NCBI GenBank assembly: GCA_903835655.1
Contig: CAILNT010000042.1
Span: 1-41,527, forward strand
Length of the DNA stretch: 41,527 bases
DNA from: an uncultured Pseudomonadota bacterium
GTDB taxonomy: Bacteria > Pseudomonadota > Gammaproteobacteria > Burkholderiales > Thiobacillaceae
Reading direction: 5' to 3'
A program made the position numbers and the translations under genes. This document shows positions 1 through 7,102 of this stretch, piece by piece. The notes beneath the pieces are model-generated. The model saw nothing but the letters and a program-made list of their open reading frames with translations. It was not told where the DNA came from and searched no databases. Within the stretch, counting starts at the first letter, position 1, and each line of letters starts with the position of its first letter.

Positions 1-140
1 ACGCTACCTGAATATCTACAACCACCACATTCCACAACGCGCTCTGAACCACCTGGCACCCATCCAGGCTCTGAAAAAATGGCAGGCGGAAAAACCCGAA
101 TTATTCGTTAAGCGCGTTTATAAACAGGCGGGACTGGACA
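1..140 (+). mobile_element. IS element 3' end (left copy, partial)
   Basis: This is the last 140 or so bases of an insertion sequence entering from the left edge. It matches the reverse complement of 41391-41527 with one difference (position 46, G here, A in the other copy, synonymous). Identity stops at 141/142, which places the element terminus at about 140-141. The terminus read inward starts TGTCCAGTCC, and a TGT end is usual for IS481/IS3-like elements. Family assignment is inferred from the transposase tail only. Confidence 0.8.
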
Positions 141-145
141 GATAG
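2..145 (+). CDS. IS481/IS3-like transposase, C-terminal fragment
   Basis: Forty-seven residues are readable (starting RYLNIYNHHIPQRALNHL, ending KQAGLDR). The NHHIPQRAL..PIQALKKWQ pattern is typical of the C-terminal end of DDE integrase-core transposases of IS481/IS3 type; the catalytic DDE residues lie outside the window. The TAG stop at 143-145 is formed by bases just past the point where the two IS copies diverge, so the stop codon seems to be supplied by flanking DNA. The right-hand copy consequently has a different, longer tail. Partial at the 5' end because the window begins here. Confidence 0.75.
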   Translation, partial: RYLNIYNHHIPQRALNHLAPIQALKKWQAEKPELFVKRVYKQAGLDR

Positions 146-420
146 GCAGTTGCGATGGTGAAAATTGCCTTGTTTGCTGCCGAAACTCTTGTACTCCTTC
201 GGTTTTGCTCCTGCGTTTCTCGTTCGGCGTTAAAAGCAGCCCATCCTCCCGCCCAGGCAGCGACAAAAGTCGCTACCGTGATTCCGAGTAGATCAATGAC
301 CTTGTCGGGAGTTGGCGCGGTAGTGATCGACACGCCCCAAGCAAGAAAAATATAAAACAGAGCAAAACCGATCAAGGAGCCCGAGACAGGCCAAACACCC
401 CACTTGGATGAGAATTTCAT
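118..420 (-). pseudogene. Small membrane protein truncated by the IS
   Basis: A 100-residue reading frame with two hydrophobic segments (about residues 10-31 and 41-62) followed by a charged region (FNAERETQEQNRRSTRVSAANKAIF). The final seven residues (LSSPACL) and the stop are encoded by the IS end, so the native C-terminus has been cut off by IS insertion or by rearrangement at the IS. Inner-membrane location is inferred. I do not recognise a named family; the two-helix plus 'ANKAIF' layout resembles longer conserved membrane proteins of unknown function. It lies 55 bp downstream of the 401-aa gene on the same strand and may have been the last gene of that operon. Confidence 0.6.
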
Positions 421-475
421 CTTGATACTCCTCGCAATCCGGATGCCGCCGCTTCAAAGCGTTGTGCTGTAGATT

Positions 476-1681
476 TCATTCGTCTGGAATGAGCCTGGAC
501 ATGAATTGCTGCATATGCATGGGGCCATCCAAGAGTCCCCGGACATTGGCGCGGGTTACCTCATCTGACTGGCCAGCCGAACGCGAGGCCATCATCGCCG
601 CGTCGTATGCTTCTCGAACATCAATCGCAGTGATGTCATAGCCACGACCATCAGCCATCCAGCGCAGGGCCGACAGTCCGGACGCAAGTGCGAACGCAGG
701 TTGTGATTGCGAGTAATCGCGCGCAGCGCGGATCAATGTGCGCGGGTCGGTCGGACTGCGTTTGACCAATTCAATGGCCAGATCAAAGAGACCGGCATCC
801 TTGGCCGCAGCAAACCACTTCCCTTCTGCACCCGGCGTGCTGGCCGCGAGGTCGCGCAATATTTCTACAGGTGTTTTTTTTGGATACTTCTTGGCGATGG
901 CGCGAAACGTTGCCAGATTGGTCGTGCCCTGGTTCGCCGCGATGGCATAGCGTTGATACGCTTCGTCGGCAAGGCCAGACGAGAGCAAGATTTCCTCGCA
1001 GATTGCCGAGATTTGCCAGTCGGGTTGATTGAGTCCTCGGCTGGCTTCGGCATATCTGATGGCTTCTGCTTTTTTACCGAGCGCAGCCAGCGCTTTCACG
1101 CCCCACTGCCTATCATGCCAAAACTTGTACGGTGCCAATTCAACCAGCGCGAGCAACTGTTCATACTGGCCTGCCACCAGCATCGCAGAGAGACAGGCGG
1201 CAGTGCCGTTGTAGTACCCATGACCGTTGGAATGCGGACGCCAGGCGTATTCCACCATCGGCTTGAACTCATCGATCCAACGTGTCGCGATTTTGGGATC
1301 TGCACACATGTCGCCCCAATGGTCGGCCAGGCTCTCGATGTAGCTGATCCCATCATCCTGGATGGCTTGCCACAGACGCTCCAGCCATCGAATGCGTACT
1401 TTCGCTTCAACTTTCGCTTTGGCGATGATGGGGACAACTGTTTCTATGGCGCGATTGACGGCAGCGCCGATGGCACCGGATGAACTATCGACCTGCTCAA
1501 TGGCCGGAGTCAGTTTTTCCAGGAAGACGACGGCACCTTCGGCAGCAAGCTCAGGGTCATTGCGCGCTACCTGCTTGATTTCCGAAACGGCCTCCTTGAT
1601 GCGCTGGATAGGGGTATCGGATTTCCAACCGAATGCGTTACGGCGGAATCGAGGTGCAAATTGCCATTTGTGAGCAGTCAC
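476..1681 (-). CDS. Conserved 401-aa helical protein, function unknown
   Basis: A soluble-looking, strongly helical protein without signal peptide or membrane segment. The middle (about residues 160-330) has TPR-like helix pairs (for example QYEQLLALVELAP, GLADEAYQRYAIAANQG), but no motif assigns an enzyme activity. The N-terminus (HKWQFAPRFRRNAFGWKS) looks conserved and basic. The start is GTG at 1681, preceded by GAGGA at good spacing; ATG starts further in would remove the conserved-looking N-terminus. The gene begins 11 bp after the ImmA-like gene ends, so it is probably cotranscribed with the XRE/ImmA pair. Whether it is host or phage cargo cannot be decided here. Confidence is for the gene, not for any function. 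Confidence 0.8.
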   Translation of the reverse strand: MTAHKWQFAPRFRRNAFGWKSDTPIQRIKEAVSEIKQVARNDPELAAEGAVVFLEKLTPAIEQVDSSSGAIGAAVNRAIETVVPIIAKAKVEAKVRIRWLERLWQAIQDDGISYIESLADHWGDMCADPKIATRWIDEFKPMVEYAWRPHSNGHGYYNGTAACLSAMLVAGQYEQLLALVELAPYKFWHDRQWGVKALAALGKKAEAIRYAEASRGLNQPDWQISAICEEILLSSGLADEAYQRYAIAANQGTTNLATFRAIAKKYPKKTPVEILRDLAASTPGAEGKWFAAAKDAGLFDLAIELVKRSPTDPRTLIRAARDYSQSQPAFALASGLSALRWMADGRGYDITAIDVREAYDAAMMASRSAGQSDEVTRANVRGLLDGPMHMQQFMSRLIPDE

Positions 1682-1692
1682 CTGTTCCTCAC

Positions 1693-2616
1693 CTATCGAA
1701 CCGGCAACTGCCCGCTGTCGACGAAGCGATCAAAGGTATCGTGCGTCGGCCCATCCTCCCAGCCGCTGCGGAAATATGTTCTGGGCGGCGCCGACTCCAG
1801 CATCAGTAGCGACAGCACACGATTGCCACCAGTGTAGGTGTGCTTCAACTCGCGCAGTTTGATCTCATCGGCCTCGCTGGTGCACCAGACCTTCGCCGGC
1901 ATATCGACACCATCCCACTCCTGGTCGATGGAGTCGTCGGCGGCCAGGGTGCCGGCCAACGGTTCCTGTGGATCGCCGGTCTGACGCAAACGCACGCGGG
2001 TTTTGCGCGCGTTGCCGCTGGGCCACTGATATTTCAGGAAGCCATGATCCCAATACACCAGCATGGCGCGCTGCTCGGTGTACTTGACGATGCGGATGGA
2101 CATCGACTCCAGGGACACGCCGAACTCCTTCGCCAGCGTGCCGATCAGATTAAAGTCGATGCACTTGCCTGCGATTCTGTCCCGCAGCATATCGCCGGGC
2201 ATCAGCAGATTGCTGGCGAAATCGTCGGCCTCGCGTTCGATCTGCTTCAGGTTGTCGATGCCGGAGTAGACGCTTTCCTTGTCGCACAGAAAACTGGGCT
2301 GGCTGGTGCGGTGCAGGATGAAGTGCCCCAACTCGTGCGCGATCGTGAAACGCCGACGTTCCGGTCGCGCCTTGGGATTCACGAAAATCCCCCACTCCCT
2401 CTCGTCGTCCGGGTTGCGCACCAAGGCACCCTCACTGGCGTTCCAGGTCAGGTCGGCCGGCTCCTTGATGGCACTTCCCCGACCGAACGGGGTGTCGGAC
2501 AGCATCTGCCGGACCAGGTCGAGATCGATGGGCAGGGTCAGCCGACCGATCGCGCCGAGCCAGGTCAGGATGCGGGCGGCGGCCTTGAAGGCGTTCAGGT
2601 CGTCCGCAACGGTCAA
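1693..2616 (-). CDS. ImmA/IrrE-family metallopeptidase
   Basis: A 307-aa protein with the zinc-protease signature HELGH at residues 94-98, in context FTIAHELGHFILH, and a downstream glutamate in EREADDFASNLLMP (about residues 130-143). This is the standard arrangement of the ImmA/IrrE (COG2856) family. Known members cleave or antagonise a partner XRE repressor to relieve repression under stress or phage induction. The gene overlaps the XRE gene by 4 bp (ATGA), so the two are translationally coupled. The C-terminal half (about residues 190-307) is longer than in minimal ImmA proteins and may be a sensor or substrate-binding part. The role in derepression is inferred from family and gene order. 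Confidence 0.9.
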   Translation of the reverse strand: MTVADDLNAFKAAARILTWLGAIGRLTLPIDLDLVRQMLSDTPFGRGSAIKEPADLTWNASEGALVRNPDDEREWGIFVNPKARPERRRFTIAHELGHFILHRTSQPSFLCDKESVYSGIDNLKQIEREADDFASNLLMPGDMLRDRIAGKCIDFNLIGTLAKEFGVSLESMSIRIVKYTEQRAMLVYWDHGFLKYQWPSGNARKTRVRLRQTGDPQEPLAGTLAADDSIDQEWDGVDMPAKVWCTSEADEIKLRELKHTYTGGNRVLSLLMLESAPPRTYFRSGWEDGPTHDTFDRFVDSGQLPVR

Positions 2617-2963
2617 GTTTTCTCCGAGTCCGCTTTCGGGGTCGATCCGAACATGAGTTTCATCGCTTCACGGTACTTGGCCTTTTCGGGCTCATTCATG
2701 CCGGCGTACTCGCGGAAAAATGCGACGTCTGTCGGAGTGGGGGTTTGCATCGGGGCGACGGGTTCGCCGAGCAGATCCTGGATGGTGACACCCAGCGTCT
2801 TGGCGATGGCGTTCAGTCGTTCTGCCGTGGGCTTTTGACCCTCACGCATTTCCAATTCCCACACATAGGCCTTGGTGCAGCCGACCGCGTCGGCCACCTG
2901 CTGCAATGTCAGGCCCTTGGCTTCCCGAAACTCCCGCAGGCGTATTCCGAAGGGGGATGGCAT
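2613..2963 (-). CDS. XRE-family HTH transcriptional regulator
   Basis: A 116-aa protein with an N-terminal lambda-repressor-like HTH domain (residues about 5-65: LREFREAKGLTLQQVADAVG, KAYVWELE, LNAIAKTLGVTIQDLL) and a short C-terminal tail that could be the ImmA-sensitive or dimerisation part. It is first in a minus-strand operon with the ImmA protease, diverging from the 411/319-aa gene pair, which suggests it controls both sides of 2964-3195. A GTGAATCAC palindrome at 2978-2986, close to its own predicted transcription start, could be an operator. It could be the prophage repressor or a local regulator of the neighbouring cassette. Confidence 0.9.
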   Translation of the reverse strand: MPSPFGIRLREFREAKGLTLQQVADAVGCTKAYVWELEMREGQKPTAERLNAIAKTLGVTIQDLLGEPVAPMQTPTPTDVAFFREYAGMNEPEKAKYREAMKLMFGSTPKADSEKT

Positions 2964-2994
2964 TGGCGTTCTCGTTAGTGAATCACAGCAAATT

Positions 2995-3003
2995 AGTATA
3001 GCA
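2995..3003 (-). promoter_or_regulatory. Extended -10 promoter for the XRE/ImmA operon
   Basis: Read on the minus strand the sequence is TGC-TATACT, an extended -10 element (TGn plus a -10 one base from consensus). No good -35 lies 16-18 bp upstream. Predicted transcription start is near 2988, about 25 nt before the XRE start codon. The palindrome GTGAATCAC at 2978-2986 falls in the short leader and could serve autoregulation. Confidence 0.45.
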
Positions 3004-3038
3004 GAAAGAGCCTATTCAACGAGGATGTCCCACTTTGA

Positions 3039-3066
3039 TTGACAAGCGGAAATGCGCGGCTAGAAT
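3039..3066 (+). promoter_or_regulatory. Sigma70-type promoter for the 411/319-aa pair
   Basis: TTGACA at 3039-3044 and TAGAAT at 3061-3066, separated by 16 bp. Predicted start near 3073 gives a leader of about 120 nt before the ATG at 3196. It faces away from the XRE/ImmA promoter in the same intergenic region, as expected for a divergent regulator-controlled locus. Confidence 0.6.
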
Positions 3067-3195
3067 GGCGCTTGTATCGTTCTGCTTTACTTACGTGGCG
3101 GTACAGGCTTTTTTCGTGAAACCTCGTCGCCGCCGGCAGCACGAACGTCCACAGGACCCGAGCCCTCCGACGACAGCCTATAAGGACCCAAAACA

Positions 3196-4431
3196 ATGAA
3201 GACTTACGCTGACGTTCTGCTCCACTTGCCGGTCGATGCCACGCTGCGCGGCTACCTCACCCATCACGGTCTGGCGTTGCCGGACGACTTTGACTGGACG
3301 GACGACACCGGCGTGACCAACCGTCTGATCGAGGCCATTCAGGAATGCCCCGACCCCGCCGTGCGTGACAAGATCGTGGCCGGTCTGCTGGTGAGCACCC
3401 AACTCGCCCATCCGCGCGGCAAGCAGGCGATGTTCCAGGTCGGCGCCTGGCATGCCACTGCCTTCATGGGGCTGATCGCGTGCCAGAGCGACCAGCACCG
3501 TGCATTCTGGCTGTTCGTCCACCACCCTGATTTATTCGAGCAGGCGGCCGAGATCGAGTACGTCGACAGCCATGTGCAGCAGGCCCAGCAGCACGACCTG
3601 GGGACGAAGGTGCCGATCCGGCGTGACGACGCCTCGACGAATGCCTTTTGCGAAGCCATCAAGTCGTTCTACAAGATGGAACTCGGCTGCGGCGAGGTGT
3701 GCGTGGCGCATATCCTCGACCGGGCACAGGGCACCCAACTGGTCACGGTCCACGCCAAAGATCTGGCGATGCTGCGGCTTGAATTCGAGGGCATGGTTCT
3801 GACGCGGCGAGTAGGCAGTCCGAACATCCACATGGTGCTGGAGTATTCCGACGCCACCGGCGTTGCGCGCACCATCATTCGCGGCGGCGCCAAGTATCAC
3901 GAGATGCTGGCGCAGGCCTTCGTCGAGCATCTGCTCGGCGTCAACGTCAGCGCCCAGCGCATCAAGCCGCCGACGCTCGACCTCTCGGCACTGAAACTCG
4001 GGTTTCAGGTGCCCCAGGCCATCGATGACGGGTTCGTAACGCTGCAGGTCAAGTCCCTCACCTTGATGAGCCCAGACACCGAGCTCAAGGCGGAATTCAC
4101 CGCCATGGCCAGCAGTGAGCATCAGTGCGTCACCGATCTGATCGCCGAGAAACTCCCTCACGACAACCCGCTTGCCCACCATTGGCTGGTCAGCGCCGCC
4201 AGCATCAATCTCTACTACGCGCCTCCACCCGGAAAGCAGCGCAGTCCGGTCGTGACCGTGGAAGTGACACGGCGTGGTCGGCTGAACCTGCACAAGTTCG
4301 ACGAAAAACTGCGTGCCCAGTTGGAAGGTTATCTGGTGCAGATCGGCATCCTGGCGGAAAAGCAGACCCTGTCGCCTCACGTCGACGTCGCTGGGAACCG
4401 CAACGACCTCGTCGACGAGCGCAGTGAATGA
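3196..4431 (+). CDS. Conserved 411-aa protein, function unknown (cassette gene 1)
   Basis: No family recognised. The protein appears cytosolic, with no signal peptide or transmembrane helix. Residues about 75-120 contain an aromatic, helical segment (GAWHATAFMGLIACQSDQH, FWLFVHHPDLFEQA). The second half is predicted beta-rich and has repeated hydrophobic/charged alternation (LRLEFEGMVLTRR, VTLQVKSLTLMSPD, VVTVEVTRRGRLNLHKFDEK). ATG at 3196 follows AAGGA. The stop overlaps the start of the next gene by 4 bp (ATGA), implying coupled production with the 319-aa zinc-ribbon-like protein. Together they form a two-gene operon behind a clear promoter, divergent from an XRE/ImmA pair. That layout is common in mobile defence or stress modules, but no function can be claimed. 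Confidence 0.85.
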   Translation: MKTYADVLLHLPVDATLRGYLTHHGLALPDDFDWTDDTGVTNRLIEAIQECPDPAVRDKIVAGLLVSTQLAHPRGKQAMFQVGAWHATAFMGLIACQSDQHRAFWLFVHHPDLFEQAAEIEYVDSHVQQAQQHDLGTKVPIRRDDASTNAFCEAIKSFYKMELGCGEVCVAHILDRAQGTQLVTVHAKDLAMLRLEFEGMVLTRRVGSPNIHMVLEYSDATGVARTIIRGGAKYHEMLAQAFVEHLLGVNVSAQRIKPPTLDLSALKLGFQVPQAIDDGFVTLQVKSLTLMSPDTELKAEFTAMASSEHQCVTDLIAEKLPHDNPLAHHWLVSAASINLYYAPPPGKQRSPVVTVEVTRRGRLNLHKFDEKLRAQLEGYLVQIGILAEKQTLSPHVDVAGNRNDLVDERSE

Positions 4432-5387
4432 TTGGCAACCGCAACGCCTCGGCCTGGGGGCTGGCGTGCAACCTCTTTGTGCGTGACGGGCCGACCATCG
4501 AGTCGGCTCTGTCAGAGGCCGAGAGGGACGCGCTGGCCCTTCTGGCCGAACTCAAGGCCATCAAGCAGAGCAAGTTCGACGCCCGCTTCGTCCTGTGCCC
4601 CTACTGCCAGTTGCATCGGGGGTCAGTCGTTCAGGGTGATGCCGGTCTCGTGTGCAACTGCCCGGATTGCGGGCCGGTGCCCATCTACAAACCGGATACG
4701 CGTGCGTGGATGCTGGATACCGACTGGCTGATTCGCAAGTTGCGTGGCGCGCTCGACGTTCCACCGCAGCAGTCGCCGGTGCCCATTACCCGTGACATCT
4801 GGCGAATTGGCGCCCATCAGCGGCATACGGTAATCATCGGCCGCCACCTCGACCAGGTGCTCCTGCACCCGAGTCTCCAATCCAGGGCGAATGCCCGCAA
4901 CGCCAATCCCGCCTGGCTGATCACGCCCAAGCCCTTGAAGGACGTAAAGCATGATCCTGGGGGCGCCGTGTGGCTGCCGCTGGAGGAACGCTTCAGCCTG
5001 TATAGCGGCAATCTGCACTTCACCGAACCCGGCTCGACATTCGAATCCGGGGATGACGGTACGACGGCGGTGAATGGCCCGCTCTCGGCCGACTTCCACA
5101 CCGTCCATATCGAGGCTTCGCCCTATGGACCGATCTCCTTGTCGGATGCGCAGGCAGCGGTGTTCAAGGCGCTGTGGCATTTCAAGGGTATACCGCAGAC
5201 AGCAGAATTCATCATGGGCAGGACCGGGTACAAGAGCGACAAGCCTGCTGACCTGTTCAAGGTCAAGGCCAGGAACAAGGGCGATCCCAAGTATGAAGGC
5301 CAACACTATGCCTACCAGACATTGGTAACAAGCGATCAACGCGCCGGCACCTACGCGTTGCCATGCGCGGCCTCCACCACCGGCTGA
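4428..5387 (+). CDS. 319-aa protein with zinc-ribbon-like Cys motifs (cassette gene 2)
   Basis: Function unknown. Two cysteine pairs, C57-P-Y-C60 and C76/C78-P-D-C81, suggest a zinc-binding knuckle of about 25 residues, followed by a middle domain of unknown fold. The C-terminal part (about residues 240-290: SLSDAQAAVFKALWHFKG, FIMGRTGYKSDKPADLF) reads like a winged-helix segment, so DNA or protein binding is plausible. It overlaps the preceding gene by 4 bp and is followed by a rho-independent terminator at 5410-5437, so the two genes form a closed transcription unit separate from the phage early operon. The zinc and winged-helix readings are inference from motif appearance. Confidence 0.85.
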   Translation: MIGNRNASAWGLACNLFVRDGPTIESALSEAERDALALLAELKAIKQSKFDARFVLCPYCQLHRGSVVQGDAGLVCNCPDCGPVPIYKPDTRAWMLDTDWLIRKLRGALDVPPQQSPVPITRDIWRIGAHQRHTVIIGRHLDQVLLHPSLQSRANARNANPAWLITPKPLKDVKHDPGGAVWLPLEERFSLYSGNLHFTEPGSTFESGDDGTTAVNGPLSADFHTVHIEASPYGPISLSDAQAAVFKALWHFKGIPQTAEFIMGRTGYKSDKPADLFKVKARNKGDPKYEGQHYAYQTLVTSDQRAGTYALPCAASTTG

Positions 5388-5409
5388 CAAACACAAACCT
5401 CCACCACGA

Positions 5410-5437
5410 CGGCGAGCCACTACGGTTCGCCGTTTTC
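5410..5437 (+). terminator. Rho-independent terminator after the 411/319-aa operon
   Basis: A nine-pair stem (CGGCGAGCC at 5410-5418 with GGTTCGCCG at 5424-5432, one G-T pair), a five-base ACTAC loop and a TTTT run. It separates the cassette from the prophage early genes. The right arm also belongs to the RGTTCGCCA motif cluster described below. Confidence 0.75.
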
Positions 5438-5506
5438 ATTTCTGCGGTCACTGGCGAACTGGAAGTGGCCATCGGGTTCGCCAGCCAGTCCATCAACAGT
5501 TCGCCA
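5410..5506. repeat. Cluster of RGTTCGCCA-like motifs
   Basis: Five related 9-mers: 5410-5418 (reverse, also a terminator arm), 5424-5432 (GGTTCGCCG), 5452-5460 (reverse, TGGCGAACT), 5475-5483 (GGTTCGCCA) and 5498-5506 (AGTTCGCCA). The last three are spaced 23 bp centre to centre. They sit directly upstream of the first phage early gene, where operator sites are expected. Which protein binds them, if any, is unknown. Confidence 0.45.
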
Positions 5507-5559
5507 CCCGAATTCAACACTTCGCAGCGTTGTTCCTCACCTGACTGAAAGGGGTATCA

Positions 5560-5844
5560 ATGTTGCAAACAACGACCGCAAATCGCAGCGCATTGGGCAC
5601 TGACGCCTTGCCTGCACCCGGAGCGCCGTTTGATCGGCGCGTACTTTCTGAAACCGAACTGGCGCACCGCTGGGGCGTGAGCCCCAAGACCTTGCAACGG
5701 TGGCGGACCGAAGGCCGTGGCCCGAGGTACCTCAAGCTCTCCAAGCGGGTGACCTACCCGCTGGATGCGATCACGGAGTACGAGCGCTGCGCCCTGCACA
5801 TCTCGACCTCCGAACGTGTGGCCAAAGGGGGAGATCGCGCATGA
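5560..5844 (+). CDS. Excisionase-like HTH_17 DNA-binding protein
   Basis: A 94-aa protein with a MerR/AlpA-type winged HTH at residues about 26-75: LSETELAHRWGVSPKTLQRW, then RGPRYLKLSKRVTYPLDAI. Such proteins act as excisionases or as small transcription factors in prophages. The ATG at 5560 follows GAAAGGGG at good spacing. It is the first gene of the rightward early operon; its stop region overlaps the start of the next gene. With no integrase in the window, a regulatory role is at least as likely as a role in excision. Confidence 0.8.
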   Translation: MLQTTTANRSALGTDALPAPGAPFDRRVLSETELAHRWGVSPKTLQRWRTEGRGPRYLKLSKRVTYPLDAITEYERCALHISTSERVAKGGDRA

Positions 5845-6344
5845 ACGACTCCACCATCACCAGCGTCGCGTTCGATCATGCGATGCCCCTGGCCGAAATG
5901 AGCGTGTCCCAGATTGCCGCACTGCCTCCCGCGCAGTTGCAGGAAGCGCACATCAATCTGCTCACGCTGCAATCTGCCATCAAGAGCGTCCTGGATCGCT
6001 TCAATGCCGCTCTCGACCAGCGCTACGCCGAACAGGCGGTGGCTGCCCGGCAGGCCAACGGCCGTGATTTCGGCGTCTGTCATCTCACGGATGGCCCGCT
6101 GCGGATCACCGTCGATGTACCCAAACGGGTGGCGTGGGATCAGGCCGAACTGACCGAGATCGCCCAGCGCATCGCGGCTGCCGGCGACAAGGTCGGCGAC
6201 TACATCGACACCGACTACTCGATTCCAGAAACCCGCTTCAACGCATGGCCTGCGCCCCTCAAGGAGACGTTCGCCAAGGCTCGCACCGTGAAACCCGGCA
6301 AGACCAGCTATCGCCTTGCCACCGTCAGCGATTCAGGAGAATGA
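5841..6344 (+). CDS. Conserved prophage early protein, 167 aa
   Basis: A small cytosolic protein, first half helical (LQEAHINLLTLQSAIKSVLD, FNAALDQRYAEQ), second half with short strands (GPLRITVDVPKRVAWDQ). Similar small proteins are found in early operons of proteobacterial prophages next to recombination genes, but I know of no assigned function. The start at 5841 (ATGA overlapping the previous stop) is preferred over an upstream in-frame ATG, which would overlap the HTH gene by almost 150 bp. Its 3' end overlaps or abuts the Bro-N gene. A role connected to phage DNA metabolism is guesswork from position. Confidence 0.75.
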   Translation: MNDSTITSVAFDHAMPLAEMSVSQIAALPPAQLQEAHINLLTLQSAIKSVLDRFNAALDQRYAEQAVAARQANGRDFGVCHLTDGPLRITVDVPKRVAWDQAELTEIAQRIAAAGDKVGDYIDTDYSIPETRFNAWPAPLKETFAKARTVKPGKTSYRLATVSDSGE

Positions 6345-6346
6345 CC

Positions 6347-7102
6347 ATGCCCAACATCCTGCCATTCCAGTTCGACCACCATGCCATTCGCGTCCAGGTC
6401 GACGATGGTGGCGAACCGTGGTTCGTCGCTGCCGATGTCTGTGCAGCACTCGATCTCCCGGAAACGCACAAGGCGGTCGCTCGCCTCGATGATGACGAGA
6501 AGGGTCGGAATTCAATTCCGACCCCTGGCGGCAACCAGGAAATGACGGTCGTCAACGAGTCCGGCCTGTTCAACCTGGTGCTCGGCAGCCGCAAGCCCGA
6601 AGCCAAACGCTTCAAGCGCTGGGTCACGCACGAGGTGCTGCCATCGATCCGCAAGTCCGGTTCCTATGCCGTGCCTGGCACCGTCACGGCACTGCCGGCA
6701 CCGACCCAGGACAAGGTGATCGCCATCCTGTCCATTGGCGAGGCCATCGCCAAGGTGCCCGGCGTCAAACCCGGTATCGCCATGGCGGCCACTCTGACGG
6801 CGATCCATGAAAACACCGGCCTGGCCGTGGAGCCGTTACGCAAGGTCCTGCCAGCTGCCAACGAACCAATCTGCAGCCTGAACCCGACGCAGGTCGGCGA
6901 AAGGATGGGCCTGTCGGCGCGCAGCGTGAATCTGCGTCTGCAGGCGCAGGGCTTCCAGTTCAAGAACGATCGCGACGAATGGGAACTGACGGATTCCGGC
7001 AAGGCGTGGGCCGAAGCACTGCCCTTCTCGCGCAACGGGCACTCCGGCTACCAGATCCTCTGGAACTCGGACGTGGTCAACGTGATCCGGGAGGTGGCGT
7101 GA
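6347..7102 (+). CDS. Bro-N domain antirepressor-like protein
   Basis: A 251-aa protein with an N-terminal Bro-N domain (residues about 5-105). Landmarks are GEPWFVAADVCAALDL, the VNESGLFNLVLGSRKPEAK loop and KRWVTHEVLPSIRKSGSY. The C-terminal part (about 155-245) contains a second HTH-like segment (NPTQVGERMGLSARSVNLRL) and ends in a substrate-like tail. Bro-N proteins act as phage antirepressors or DNA-binding regulators. The ATG at 6347 is chosen because AGGAG at 6334-6338 is correctly spaced for it; the ATG at 6341 is too close. A perfect 23-bp inverted repeat lies inside the coding sequence at 6502-6524. The downstream ATPase gene starts on its stop codon. Confidence 0.85.
   Translation: MPNILPFQFDHHAIRVQVDDGGEPWFVAADVCAALDLPETHKAVARLDDDEKGRNSIPTPGGNQEMTVVNESGLFNLVLGSRKPEAKRFKRWVTHEVLPSIRKSGSYAVPGTVTALPAPTQDKVIAILSIGEAIAKVPGVKPGIAMAATLTAIHENTGLAVEPLRKVLPAANEPICSLNPTQVGERMGLSARSVNLRLQAQGFQFKNDRDEWELTDSGKAWAEALPFSRNGHSGYQILWNSDVVNVIREVA
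6502..6524. repeat. Perfect 23-bp inverted repeat inside the Bro-N gene
   Basis: Arms GGGTCGGAATT and AATTCCGACCC (11 bp each) are centred on C6513. It encodes residues 53-59 of the Bro-N protein in frame (GRNSIPT), so it is not an insertion that breaks the gene. It could be an operator, a hairpin in the mRNA, or a coincidence of coding; an 11-bp perfect arm is long for chance. Confidence 0.6.
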
